From positions 27,268 through 91,267 of the forward strand of contig CAYWNA010000018.1 in assembly GCA_964459305.1 (NCBI GenBank): a stretch of 64,000 bases of DNA, in the 5' to 3' direction. This DNA is from CAYWNA01 sp964459305 (GTDB taxonomy: Bacteria > Planctomycetota > Planctomycetia > Pirellulales > Pirellulaceae). Under the pieces are notes generated by a model, which was not told the DNA's origin, made no database searches, and saw only the letters and a list, made by a program, of their open reading frames with translations. The translations under genes were made by a program, and so were the position numbers. Below are positions 41,376-50,009 of this stretch, piece by piece; positions within the stretch are counted from its first letter, which is position 1; each line of letters starts with the position of its first letter.

Positions 41376-43652
41376 CTAACTTGTTTTTCGCCGCTTCGTT
41401 CTCTTTTTCCTGGGCGTCTTCTTTTTCGCCGCTGCCCTGCCCTTGCCCGATGCCTTCCTCTTCGCCTTGGGCCGTGCCGTCAGCTTCGGTTTGCCGGAGG
41501 CTCTCTTTAGGCGGCGCACGACGCGGAAATCCAATTCGCGGCGGTCCACGTCGACGTGGGCGATTTCGACTTCGACGATATCGCCCAGCCGGTAGGTGTT
41601 GCCCTGCCGGTGGCCAGTCAGCGTGTGTGATTTCTTATCGAAACGGTAGTAGTCGTCGGACAACGAGTCCACGCGGATCAATCCCTCGGCGGGCAGCTCA
41701 ATGCCCTGGGCGAAGAGGCCGAACCCCTCGACGCCCGTAATGACGGCTTCCATCTGCTCGCCGATTCGCCTGCGAAGGTAGCTCAACAGCTTGACCTTGA
41801 TCAACTCGCGTTCGGCGGCCTCGGCCCGCTGCTCGCGGTCGGAACAGTGTTCGCCCGTCACGGCCAATTGATCGTAGTCGTCCACGGGGCATTTGCCACT
41901 GGCCAGGCTGTCCAGCATCCGATGAATCACGAGATCCGGATAACGGCGGATTGGCGAGGTGAAATGGCAGTAGTGCCTGCTGGCCAGCGCGTAATGCCCT
42001 TCGTTCTGCGGGCTGTAGACGGCCTTTTGCATGCTGCGGAGTACCGCGTAGTGCACGGCACGTTCGCGCGGCTCACCCGCGACCTGCTTCAGCACACGCT
42101 TGATTTCGAAACGACTCTGAAGGTTGTCGCATTCGATGCCCAGTTCGTGCACAAACTCGGTCAGCGCCTTCAATTTCCTGGGATTCGGAGGTTCGTGGAC
42201 GCGGCGTAGGAAGTTCAGGTCCTTATCGTTCATGGACTCGGCCACGGCTTCATTGGCCGCCAGCATGAACTCCTCGATGATCTGGTGGCTGACGGTATGC
42301 TCCACAGCGTGAGCGCCGGACACCCTGCCCTTTTTATCCAAGTCGATTTTGATTTCCGGCAGAGCCAGTTCGATGGCACCGCCGTCGAGCCGCCTGCCGC
42401 GGAGGATCATCGCCAACTCGTGCATGTGGCCCAACAACGCGAAAACGCCTTTTGTCAGCTTAGACTTCCAGCGGTCGGGGCTGGCGAGAAAACCATCCAC
42501 TTCTTCGTAAGCAAAACGCCTTCTGCTCTTAATCGCCGAATTGTGAAACTCCGCTGCCACGCGGGCACCGTCTTCGGTGAATTCGACGAAAGCGGATTTG
42601 GCGTAACGAACCTTCTGCGGCTGCAGGCTGGCCAGGCCGTTGGAAATCAGTTCGGGCAGCATCGGGATGACGCGACCCGGCAGATAGATGCTGGTAGCCC
42701 GTTCACGGGCCTCGCGGTCGAGCGGCGAACCCAGGGGCACAAAGTGCGATACATCGGCGATGTGGACACCCAAACGCCAATGACCGTTCGAAAGCCTTTC
42801 GACCGATATGGCGTCGTCGAAATCGCGGGCATCCTTGGGATCGATGGTGATGATGATCTCGCCGGTCAAATCCAATCGATCATCGACCGATTCATCGAAC
42901 AATTCGGCCTGGGCGCGCGCCGTGTCCATCGCATCGATCGGAAACCGGTCCGGCAGATTGAACTCGCGCATGATCGACAGGGTATCGACACCGGGTGCAC
43001 CGCGCGCGCCGAGCACTTCGACGATCACCCCCTCACCTTCGTGAAAATGCGTGGGAAAGCGGATCATCTCAATCACTACTTTGTCGCCTTCCATGGCGTT
43101 TTTCGCACCCGGATCGCCCACAGGCACTGGCTCGGCAAACACGCCGCCGTCGATCTGCACGAACGACTCACCGGCTCGTTCCACGTATACGCCAACGAAC
43201 TGATTCGTTTCGCGTTCCACCACCTCGACGATCGCACCGCTCGGTCCTTCTTCCCCGCGACGCTGGCGGCTCAGTCGCACTTTGACGACATCCCCAGTTG
43301 CCGCGTCGCCCGTTTTGCGCAGCGGGATAAAGATATCCCGGCTTTTCCCTTCCGCCCGCGGCGTGCCGATGGGCGTTACAAAACCATAACCCTTTGCGGC
43401 TCGTCGAAACTGGCCCGTGATTAACGGTTTTTCCGCCTTCTTCTTTTCGGCGGGATCGCGCGGTTTTACCAGGTGCTTCTCGGCGTAGCAGATCTTGCCC
43501 AGTTTTGCCAACTTCTTGACGGTCTTGCGCAACTCGCGATGCCGGTCTTTGGGAAGGCCAAGCTGTTTGGCGATGACGCGAGGCTTGACGGGCTGATAGT
43601 CCGGAGAATTGATGTGGCTGAGAATACGTTCTTGCAGGTCTTCTTGAGTCAT
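41376..43652 (-). CDS. rnr: ribonuclease R
   Basis: RNase R is a processive 3'-5' exoribonuclease that degrades structured RNA. The 758-residue product has an N-terminal winged helix (about 1-60), a cold-shock-like domain (GQFRRAAKGYGFVTPIGTPR), the catalytic RNB domain with DPKDARDFDDAISVE (metal Asps), a C-terminal S1 domain (EAVITGVEGFGLFAQG), and a Lys/Arg-rich tail of about 45 residues. CCCTGCCC occurs at 41435-41442 and 42323-42330. The YhaM-like gene ends 8 bases upstream of its start. Confidence 0.96.
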   Translation of the reverse strand: MTQEDLQERILSHINSPDYQPVKPRVIAKQLGLPKDRHRELRKTVKKLAKLGKICYAEKHLVKPRDPAEKKKAEKPLITGQFRRAAKGYGFVTPIGTPRAEGKSRDIFIPLRKTGDAATGDVVKVRLSRQRRGEEGPSGAIVEVVERETNQFVGVYVERAGESFVQIDGGVFAEPVPVGDPGAKNAMEGDKVVIEMIRFPTHFHEGEGVIVEVLGARGAPGVDTLSIMREFNLPDRFPIDAMDTARAQAELFDESVDDRLDLTGEIIITIDPKDARDFDDAISVERLSNGHWRLGVHIADVSHFVPLGSPLDREARERATSIYLPGRVIPMLPELISNGLASLQPQKVRYAKSAFVEFTEDGARVAAEFHNSAIKSRRRFAYEEVDGFLASPDRWKSKLTKGVFALLGHMHELAMILRGRRLDGGAIELALPEIKIDLDKKGRVSGAHAVEHTVSHQIIEEFMLAANEAVAESMNDKDLNFLRRVHEPPNPRKLKALTEFVHELGIECDNLQSRFEIKRVLKQVAGEPRERAVHYAVLRSMQKAVYSPQNEGHYALASRHYCHFTSPIRRYPDLVIHRMLDSLASGKCPVDDYDQLAVTGEHCSDREQRAEAAERELIKVKLLSYLRRRIGEQMEAVITGVEGFGLFAQGIELPAEGLIRVDSLSDDYYRFDKKSHTLTGHRQGNTYRLGDIVEVEIAHVDVDRRELDFRVVRRLKRASGKPKLTARPKAKRKASGKGRAAAKKKTPRKKRTKRRKTS

Positions 43653-43659
43653 AAAACGA

Positions 43660-44628
43660 CTACCATTGTTCGCCCTTGAATAGCTTGCGCCCCAGTTGGG
43701 GTTGGTACGGCGTCCAGCGGCTATCGGTGTTGGCGTCCTCGCGGATCAGGTGGCCGACGCTGTAGATTTTCGCGTCCAGGTTGTCCAGATAGTGCAGCGC
43801 GATGGCCTCTAGCGTCATGGGCAATTTCGGACTGCCAAACGCGTATTCGCCATGGTGGCTCACGATCATGTGTTTCAAACGCAACAGCAGCTCGTCCGGG
43901 AACTCCTCGCCGGATAGTTTCTCTGCCTCGCGCACTTTCTCGTCCAACATGCCGACCGCGATCACCAGGTGTCCGATCAGTTGCCCTTCGTCGCTGTAGC
44001 CCAAGCCGCGCTCGTAGGTCAACTCTCGGATTTTGCCGACATCATGAAGGAAGGCACCCATCAATAGCACGTCGGGATCAATTTCAGGATAGCGGGGCGC
44101 TACGACGGCCGTCAGTTCCATCAAGCTGATCACGTGCTCCAGCAGCCCACCGCGGTAGGCATGATGGTTCTTCACGCCGGCCGACGCGCTGGAAAAGCTC
44201 GCCATAAACTCTTCGTCCACAAGGAAACACTCTGCAAGGTTGCGGAGCGGGTAGCTTTTCATCGCTCGCAACATTTCGCTCAGACGTCCTGTCAGCTGGT
44301 CGATATCCGCCGCTCCGAGGGTCACGAAATCCGACTCGGCAACTTCCGTGGCGTCGACCTTTTCGATGCGAGTCAGAATCATCTGTAGCGCACCGTTGTA
44401 GAACTGGGCCGTTCCTTGCACGCGCAAGTAGTCACCGTTCTCAAACGATCGATACACTTTCTCGGTCGCATTCCACATCATGGCGGTCACCGAACCGGAA
44501 CGGTCCGACAGACGCATTTGCAGGTACAGATTCCCCTGACGGTTGGTGCGCAGTTGCTTTTCGGCCGCCAGGAACACTTCGTCGACCGATTCGCGGTCGG
44601 CATATTGAGTCATGAAACGACGTGACAT
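43660..44628 (-). CDS. YhaM-like 3'-5' exoribonuclease (OB fold plus HD domain)
   Basis: The ATG at 44628 with AAAGAAGC upstream gives 322 residues; an in-frame start at 44655 is an alternative. The N-terminal OB fold includes LYLQMRLSDRSGSVTAMMWN. The HD domain includes HHAYRGGLLEHVISLMEL, the LLMGAFLHDVGKI metal pair and HMIVSHHGEYAFGSPKL. YhaM trims short RNA and DNA tails. Its start-to-stop adjacency to rnr suggests a common RNA-decay transcript. Confidence 0.92.
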   Translation of the reverse strand: MSRRFMTQYADRESVDEVFLAAEKQLRTNRQGNLYLQMRLSDRSGSVTAMMWNATEKVYRSFENGDYLRVQGTAQFYNGALQMILTRIEKVDATEVAESDFVTLGAADIDQLTGRLSEMLRAMKSYPLRNLAECFLVDEEFMASFSSASAGVKNHHAYRGGLLEHVISLMELTAVVAPRYPEIDPDVLLMGAFLHDVGKIRELTYERGLGYSDEGQLIGHLVIAVGMLDEKVREAEKLSGEEFPDELLLRLKHMIVSHHGEYAFGSPKLPMTLEAIALHYLDNLDAKIYSVGHLIREDANTDSRWTPYQPQLGRKLFKGEQW

Positions 44629-45134
44629 AACTGCTTCTTTTGGGCCATTTGTCATTCAGTGACCGGGAACGGTGGGGTTTTCGTTGAATCCGGAGTTCTC
44701 TGTTGGTGCCGATGCTGGCGTGGAATACGAGGACTCGACACGACAGTCTAATTGTCACCACGGATGTGCTGCAAGGGTACGACGCTTAAGCATTCGAACC
44801 TGCCGGCGCTTTCATTTCAGCAAGAAAGGCAACGACGACCGGCTGACAATGGGGGGGCTTCTGGCCTATAATGACGTTCCGTGGCACTAAAACGCTGTTG
44901 GATTCTCGATGGCGAGCCGGATATGTGGCGAAAAGCAGGGGATTTTGGCACAACGCCGAGCGGCTGGCGAGTCCTGACTGTTTCAATTGACGCTCGTTAG
45001 CATCCCCTGAGAGCATTTCCTCCCCCCTTGTTTTCCACGCTCCTGGCCATTTTTGCGACTATATGTTGATATAATCAGGACTTGTGGTTCATCATATAAT
45101 CCTGATTACTTCAATAGGAAGGGAGGTCGCATTT
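44629..45134. other. spacer with a promoter-like element, no gene
   Basis: This 506-base spacer separates the YhaM-like gene from the decayed transposase region. It contains a good plus-strand promoter-like sequence (44843-44872) and, near its right end, a short inverted repeat (AATCAGGA at 45073 and TCCTGATT at 45100-45107) in AT-rich sequence that may mark the edge of the inserted element. Confidence 0.5.
44843..44872 (+). promoter_or_regulatory. sigma-70-like promoter with no obvious gene
   Basis: A -35 box CTGACA (44843-44848) and a consensus -10 box TATAAT (44867-44872) are separated by 18 bases that include a run of seven G. The next recognisable coding sequence in this direction is the transposase remnant at 45135. 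A short 18-codon frame from an ATG near 44910 is unconvincing. Confidence 0.4.
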
Positions 45135-45705
45135 ATGAGCCGGCCACGGAGGGAAATCGCTTTGGTGAAGTCCTTTAGGGCACCCCGTGTGCTCACGCTG
45201 CCACAACTGTGCCGAACGCTTCGCTGTTCGCGTTCCACCACCCTCCGCCGCGAACGCATGGGACCGACGTTCGTCTATCTCCACTGTCGGCGGACGCCAC
45301 GAACCGCGCAACGGAGGCGACGAAGGGCCGCCATGCCCCCGCGGCCTGCGGTGCGTCCCACCCACCCGCAAACCACTGCCGCCTTACTGGAACTGATTCA
45401 AGATCCGAAAGCCAGCCGGGAACAAATCGTCCGCCGCTGTCGACGTGGCGGCGTGGCGATTTCCCCTCAAGTCGTGGATGCCATTTTCGAACGTTCTGGA
45501 ATGCCGTCAGGACGAGCAGATTCGAGAGCAGATCTGCCACCAGCACGGAATCGCATTGGGGCTCAGTACGGTCAGCTATCTGGCTCGCAAGTTTGTGGCC
45601 TACGTGCAGGTCGTTCATCAACAGAGCGTGACCGCTTTGCGCGGGGCCATGAAGGCGCGCGGCGGCTACATCCTGCACATCGACGGCACGGAAATCGGAG
45701 TTTGA
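45135..45705 (+). pseudogene. decayed planctomycete transposase region
   Basis: From the ATG at 45135, with GGGAGG upstream, one frame reads MSRPRREIALVKSFRAPRVL and later GPTFVYLHCRRTPRTAQRRR. It then passes near 45490 into another frame reading LSTVSYLARKFVAYVQVVHQ and ARGGYILHIDGTEIGV before a stop at 45705. Such GGYILHIDGT segments are, as I recall, found in long planctomycete transposase-like proteins whose remaining two thirds are missing here. The first part also seems internally shortened between LRRE and GPTFVYL. This is a relic. Confidence 0.6.
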
Positions 45706-46074
45706 CAACTACCGACTCAGACAGGGATCGTTTGACAAGAAACTTGGGTTACTCAAGATGCTGAGCTTTACCAATACGACCATGTGTAAGACGTGAAGCT
45801 GACTCCTCTGGGCAACACTTCCTTGGTACGGGAGGGTCTGCCGAGGCGATGGACCGGGGGTCGCCCGGTGCGGGAAAGCCGCACGCCGGTAAATACAGGG
45901 AATGAACCCTGTCGCGACAACGGGGAGGCCGTGGCTGAAATTTCCCTTCTGCCACTGCTTTACCCACTAAGAATTCAGGCGGTGAGGGCGTAATCCGTCT
46001 GAATTCTTGCGAATCCAGCTACGAGTTTTGTCAACGAATCCGTGCCGCCCGCCGACCCGTTTCTGCGCCCGGGG
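45706..46074. other. noncoding insertion remnant, possible group II intron fragment
   Basis: This 369-base stretch has no gene. At about 45865-45895 a hairpin GTGCGG-GAAA-GCCGCAC with GAAA tetraloop and flanking CCGG pairings recalls domain V of a group II intron, and a second hairpin (ACAGGG...CCCTGT) follows. The lower stem of domain V is not well kept and no reverse transcriptase is present, so the call is weak. A 14-base-arm palindrome at 45969-46008 closes the region. Confidence 0.3.
45969..46008. repeat. palindrome after the radical SAM gene
   Basis: Arms AAGAATTCAGGCGG (45969-45982) and CCGTCTGAATTCTT (45995-46008) pair with one mismatch around a 12-base loop. It lies 66 bases beyond the stop of the minus-strand radical SAM gene but has no T tract. 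Confidence 0.8.
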
Positions 46075-47664
46075 TCATGCACTTCGCAGTTGCCGCAGAA
46101 TGTCCCAATATGCCCCACGGGCACCGGCGGCAATGGCATCGACCAGCATGCGATTCTCGCTATAGTTGTGGTCGCCCGAACCTTCAGCTGCATCGGCAGC
46201 CCTTTCTTCCTGGGGCGGAAAGAAGCGTTCGTCGCCGTCAATCAAGCCGCGGACCAACAGGTCCGGTCTGTCGCCCAACGCCGAAGAGATGTAGAAAGTC
46301 GGGTGCAGCAGATCAACCGAACCGGTGTAGTGCCGGCGAATGCTTGCATTGGCTTCTGGCGGTCCCTCTGCCAGCACCTTCGATGCCATCGTTGTGCCAG
46401 GGTAAACGCGAATCCCCAGGGCGGCGCCAGCACAGTTCGGATCGATGCGTTTGAAAGCCTCGATTGTTTCTGCTACGCTTTCCGGCGTTTCACCCGGTCC
46501 GCCCAGCAGCATATCGAGCATGACGGCGATTCCATGGTCACGGCACAGCCGTACGGCGCTCGCCAAATCCTCTCGGCGATGCGGGTGGCCATACGTGGCC
46601 AACATACCCGTGTGAGCCGAATCGCTGGTGAAGTTGATGCCGACGCAGCCTGCCCGGCTCATGTTTCTGGCGAGATCTTCCGGGAATGGCAACACAGCCA
46701 GATAAGCGTACCAGCGAACACGCTCCCCCAGACCACGGCGAATCAGCTCGTCGCACACCTCCATCGCATGGCTGATCGGCAGATTGAATTCAGCGTCGCA
46801 TAGGTGCAACACGTCGACGCCTCGGTCCAACAGCAACGCAACCTCGTCGGCTACGCCAACCGGATCGCGCAATCTGATCGAATTGCCCTTGGCCAGTGGA
46901 TCGACGCAGTAGATACACTGCCGGTGACAACCACGTTTCGTCTCCACGCCAATCTGGCCGCCGCGGCGAAAGTAGGTGGCGTTGTCGACAAACTCGCGCC
47001 TCGCCGGCGCCGCGATTTCTCGCGGCCATGCCGGCGGGTTTGCTTGCCAGTTGCCATTATGTTGATAAACGAGTCCCGGAACCTGACCCCAGCATTGACT
47101 GCTACAAATCTCCCCTAATAGGACTGCAAGTCCCTGCTCGCCATCGCCGTGGATGCCAAAGTCCGCCCCGGTGTATTCGACGATCTGCTGGGGAAAAATC
47201 GAGTAGCCGACGCCACCGAGCACGATCGGAGCGTCGGTCAGTTTTCGCAACGCAGCAACGTCTTTGCGCAGCGTGGGAAGAAACGACTGGCCACTCGGCC
47301 AAAAGCAGTCGTCGACGTTTCGAAACGATAGACCGACCAAATCGGGGCGATGGCGATCGAAGTGTTGCGTGATTGCCGCCTCAGAATCCTCCGCAAGGCA
47401 CAAATCGAGCAATTCAACATCAAATCCGGCTTCATGCACCGCACCAGCGATGTAGTCCAAACCAATCGGGGCAATCGGCGGCATCATGCGGTTGGTGTTG
47501 ATCAGCGTTAACATATGCCAACTCGATTCATGGCGTTCGCGGTACATCTTTACGTTCGCTCTAGAGTCTACTTGACTGAACCGATCTTGGAAACTTCCGC
47601 GGTAATCCCATCGCCGCGACTCTTTGGCACGTCGTAGGCGTTGCAGGTAGGGCAACCGAGTCAT
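46075..47664 (-). CDS. B12-binding-domain radical SAM protein of unknown substrate
   Basis: The product of 529 residues starts at the ATG at 47664, preceded by GAGAGG; an internal ATG at 47514 begins exactly at the cobalamin-binding fold and is the main alternative. That fold (MLTLINTNRMMPPIAPIGLDYIAG at the domain start, then VLGGVGYSIFPQQIV) is followed by the iron-sulphur motif Cys-x3-Cys-x2-Cys in KRGCHRQCIYCVDPL and LLGGPGETPESV. Such proteins methylate or rearrange lipids, cofactors or antibiotics. No neighbouring gene indicates the substrate. Confidence 0.85.
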   Translation of the reverse strand: MTRLPYLQRLRRAKESRRWDYRGSFQDRFSQVDSRANVKMYRERHESSWHMLTLINTNRMMPPIAPIGLDYIAGAVHEAGFDVELLDLCLAEDSEAAITQHFDRHRPDLVGLSFRNVDDCFWPSGQSFLPTLRKDVAALRKLTDAPIVLGGVGYSIFPQQIVEYTGADFGIHGDGEQGLAVLLGEICSSQCWGQVPGLVYQHNGNWQANPPAWPREIAAPARREFVDNATYFRRGGQIGVETKRGCHRQCIYCVDPLAKGNSIRLRDPVGVADEVALLLDRGVDVLHLCDAEFNLPISHAMEVCDELIRRGLGERVRWYAYLAVLPFPEDLARNMSRAGCVGINFTSDSAHTGMLATYGHPHRREDLASAVRLCRDHGIAVMLDMLLGGPGETPESVAETIEAFKRIDPNCAGAALGIRVYPGTTMASKVLAEGPPEANASIRRHYTGSVDLLHPTFYISSALGDRPDLLVRGLIDGDERFFPPQEERAADAAEGSGDHNYSENRMLVDAIAAGARGAYWDILRQLRSA

Positions 47665-47749
47665 GTGTCCTCTCGATGATTTTGAGCATCTCGGATAATA
47701 TGAGGGCTTCGGACGGCCGTTTGCTATTGCCAAAACGCAGGAGAATGAA

Positions 47750-49291
47750 ATGCATGACATACGAATCCCGGATTGTCTTGAGGCTGCCGGCGTGGAACTG
47801 GACCTCAGACGAATGCGATTGCCAGAGAACCTCGAGTCGGACTACGGCGAGCTGCTGGACAATGCCGTTCGCGAAATGACGACTATCGAAGCCGGCGAAA
47901 AAGCCAACGTGGACGAGGGGCGGCAGGTGGGACATTATTGGCTGCGTAACTCGACCTTGGCTCCTCAGGAGTTTCGAGAGCCCATCGAGAAAGCCCTGCG
48001 GGATATCAAGGACTTCCACGCCGAGAAATTCATCGGCAAGTTCGACAACATTCTGTGGATCGGTATTGGTGGGTCTGGCCTGGGACCACAGATGCTGTGC
48101 GATGTGTTAAGCGAGCCGGGCAAGACACCAACGATCTTCTTCTTTGACAACACCGACCCAGATGGCTTTCAACGAACCCTCAAAGAAATCGAGCTGGTGG
48201 GGGGCTTGGCGAAAACACTGTCTGTCGTTGTGTCGAAATCGGGCGGGACTCCGGAAACCAAGAACGGCATGCTGGTCGCCAAGCACGAGTACGAGAAGTG
48301 CCAACTGAGTTTCGAACAGCGTGCGGTGGCCATTACCCTGCCAGGCAGCAAGCTCGACAAGATGGCCGGTCCCGAAGACGCTGCAGACGCCGAAACAAGA
48401 GGCCCGGAATGGCTGGCTCGCCTTCCCTTTTGGGAGGGGGTGGGTGGGCGAACCTCGTTGTTCTCGGCTGTCGGCATGTTGCCGGCACAGTTGCTGGGTT
48501 TCGATGTCGATGCGTTGTGCGCGGGCGCCAAAGCCATGGACGATGCGACTCGCGATCGCGACCTGGCCAAGAATCCCGCCCTGCGTTTGGCCGCCTGTTG
48601 GTATCACACCGTCGAGACGCTTGGCTTGCGCAACATGGTCGTTCTGCCCTATTGCGACCGGCTGGCCACACTCGGTAAGTACCTCCAGCAACTGATCATG
48701 GAATCGCTGGGCAAGGAAGGCAAAGGCATCACGGTCTTCGGTAACAAAGGATCCACCGACCAGCACTCGTATATTCAACAACTGCGCGAAGGCTATGCCG
48801 ACTTCTTCGCCACATTCGTCCGCGTGGTCAAACCGCAGGCCGACTGGGATCTCGAAGAAGGCGTGAGAGTCAGCGACTACTTGGCGGCATTCCTGGAAGG
48901 TACGGCGCAGGCGCTCAGCGACACCGGCCGACCGTCCATGCGGCTGACGGTCGAACGGCTTGACGATCGCACATTGGGCTCGCTCGTCGCGCTGTTCGAA
49001 CGCACCGTCGGCTACTATGGCGCCATGCTCGGAATCAACGCTTACCATCAGCCCGGGGTCGAAGCGGGGAAGAAAGCGGCAGGGTCCATCCTGAAACTGC
49101 AAGGTGAGCTCATTGCCCTGTTGAAGAACGAGGGAGAAAAAACAGTAAGAGACATCGCGAACAAGACCGATGCACCAGCGCCGGCGGTTTACGACATTCT
49201 GGATCGGCTTTGTCGTTGCCGACGCTTCGGACTGACGAAGAACACCGACGGCGCAGAAGGCACTGCGGACGTGAAGTTCCGTGCGGAATGA
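47750..49291 (+). CDS. pgi: glucose-6-phosphate isomerase
   Basis: Pgi interconverts glucose 6-phosphate and fructose 6-phosphate. The 513-residue product shows ILWIGIGGSGLGPQML, VVSKSGGTPETKNGM, and NKGSTDQHSYIQQLREG. It diverges from the radical SAM gene with an 85-base gap between starts. Downstream is a family A palindrome. Confidence 0.95.
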   Translation: MHDIRIPDCLEAAGVELDLRRMRLPENLESDYGELLDNAVREMTTIEAGEKANVDEGRQVGHYWLRNSTLAPQEFREPIEKALRDIKDFHAEKFIGKFDNILWIGIGGSGLGPQMLCDVLSEPGKTPTIFFFDNTDPDGFQRTLKEIELVGGLAKTLSVVVSKSGGTPETKNGMLVAKHEYEKCQLSFEQRAVAITLPGSKLDKMAGPEDAADAETRGPEWLARLPFWEGVGGRTSLFSAVGMLPAQLLGFDVDALCAGAKAMDDATRDRDLAKNPALRLAACWYHTVETLGLRNMVVLPYCDRLATLGKYLQQLIMESLGKEGKGITVFGNKGSTDQHSYIQQLREGYADFFATFVRVVKPQADWDLEEGVRVSDYLAAFLEGTAQALSDTGRPSMRLTVERLDDRTLGSLVALFERTVGYYGAMLGINAYHQPGVEAGKKAAGSILKLQGELIALLKNEGEKTVRDIANKTDAPAPAVYDILDRLCRCRRFGLTKNTDGAEGTADVKFRAE

Positions 49292-49344
49292 TGCATGCCG
49301 CGCGGTTAGAGTGCGCACGACAATGAACTACCGCAGCGTGAATC

Positions 49345-49399
49345 GTGGGATAGGCTTCCAGCCTGTCTCTTCTGCCGACAGGCTGGAAGCCTATCCCAC
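49345..49399. repeat. perfect palindrome, family A, copy 2
   Basis: 23-base arms at 49345-49367 and 49377-49399, identical to those at 30510-30568 although the 9-base loop differs. It lies between convergent genes (pgi and the HD hydrolase), where it could act as a two-way transcription barrier. Confidence 0.95.
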
Positions 49400-49468
49400 G
49401 GAATTCGGTAACCTATTGCCGTGCGCGGCCTCAGGTTCGGCTGACGCGTCCCGCCCGGCAAGCGGGAC

Positions 49469-49990
49469 CTAGCGGTCGATTTGCTGCTCCACCGTCTCGA
49501 GCACGTGATGCCACTCGGGTGGGAATCCCGGTGTGAAGAGCCTAACGAGGTCTTGAGCCTTGCGTTTCGTCTTGGTGCGAGACTGGTCTGACAGCGTGGC
49601 TGAGTCGATGAGGTTGTCGAACGTGTCGGCCAACTTACATAGCTTCACCTCCACGGGCGCCGCGGCCAAGGTCTCGAAATACGCCTTCTCTCGCTCCTCT
49701 TCGGGCCGTCGTTTGTCTTTGGTGAGTGCAGCCACAAAGCTCGCAACACGCTCGCCGAATCGCTCGATCAAATCGTCGCGGTCCGTTGTCGTGTCTTCGA
49801 TCGTATCGTGCAGAACTGCGGCTACGAGCGTCGCGGGATCTTTCACACCAAAGACGGTCGTCATGATTGCCAACACCCGCATGGGATGAGCGACATACGG
49901 TGTTTGACCGTCTTTGCGCAATTGCCCTTCGTGCTGACGCGCAGCAAAGGAAATAGCGTGAAGCACCATGGCCTGGTCGGAACCGGACAT
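49469..49990 (-). CDS. small HD hydrolase (MESH1/SAH-like, RelA/SpoT hydrolase type)
   Basis: The ATG at 49990, with GAGGAGA upstream, gives 173 residues. The product is a single HD domain: HEGQLRKDGQTPYVAHPMRV, the metal pair in AAVLHDTIEDT, and later VKLCKLADTFDNL, typical of (p)ppGpp hydrolase domains without a synthetase. It may cleave (p)ppGpp or a related nucleotide; this is inferred from family. It lies 20 bases from the stop end of nothing but its upstream beta-helix gene, on the same strand. Confidence 0.85.
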   Translation of the reverse strand: MSGSDQAMVLHAISFAARQHEGQLRKDGQTPYVAHPMRVLAIMTTVFGVKDPATLVAAVLHDTIEDTTTDRDDLIERFGERVASFVAALTKDKRRPEEEREKAYFETLAAAPVEVKLCKLADTFDNLIDSATLSDQSRTKTKRKAQDLVRLFTPGFPPEWHHVLETVEQQIDR

Positions 49991-50009
49991 GAAGTCTCCT
50001 CTCGCGCGA

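Noticed and set aside
42285..43424. 379-codon plus-strand frame opposite rnr
   Set aside because: It lies wholly inside the RNase R gene, whose RNB and S1 motifs are unmistakable. The antisense product has no domain character.
48107..49318. 403-codon minus-strand frame opposite pgi
   Set aside because: Fully antisense to a canonical glucose-6-phosphate isomerase; a codon-bias shadow.
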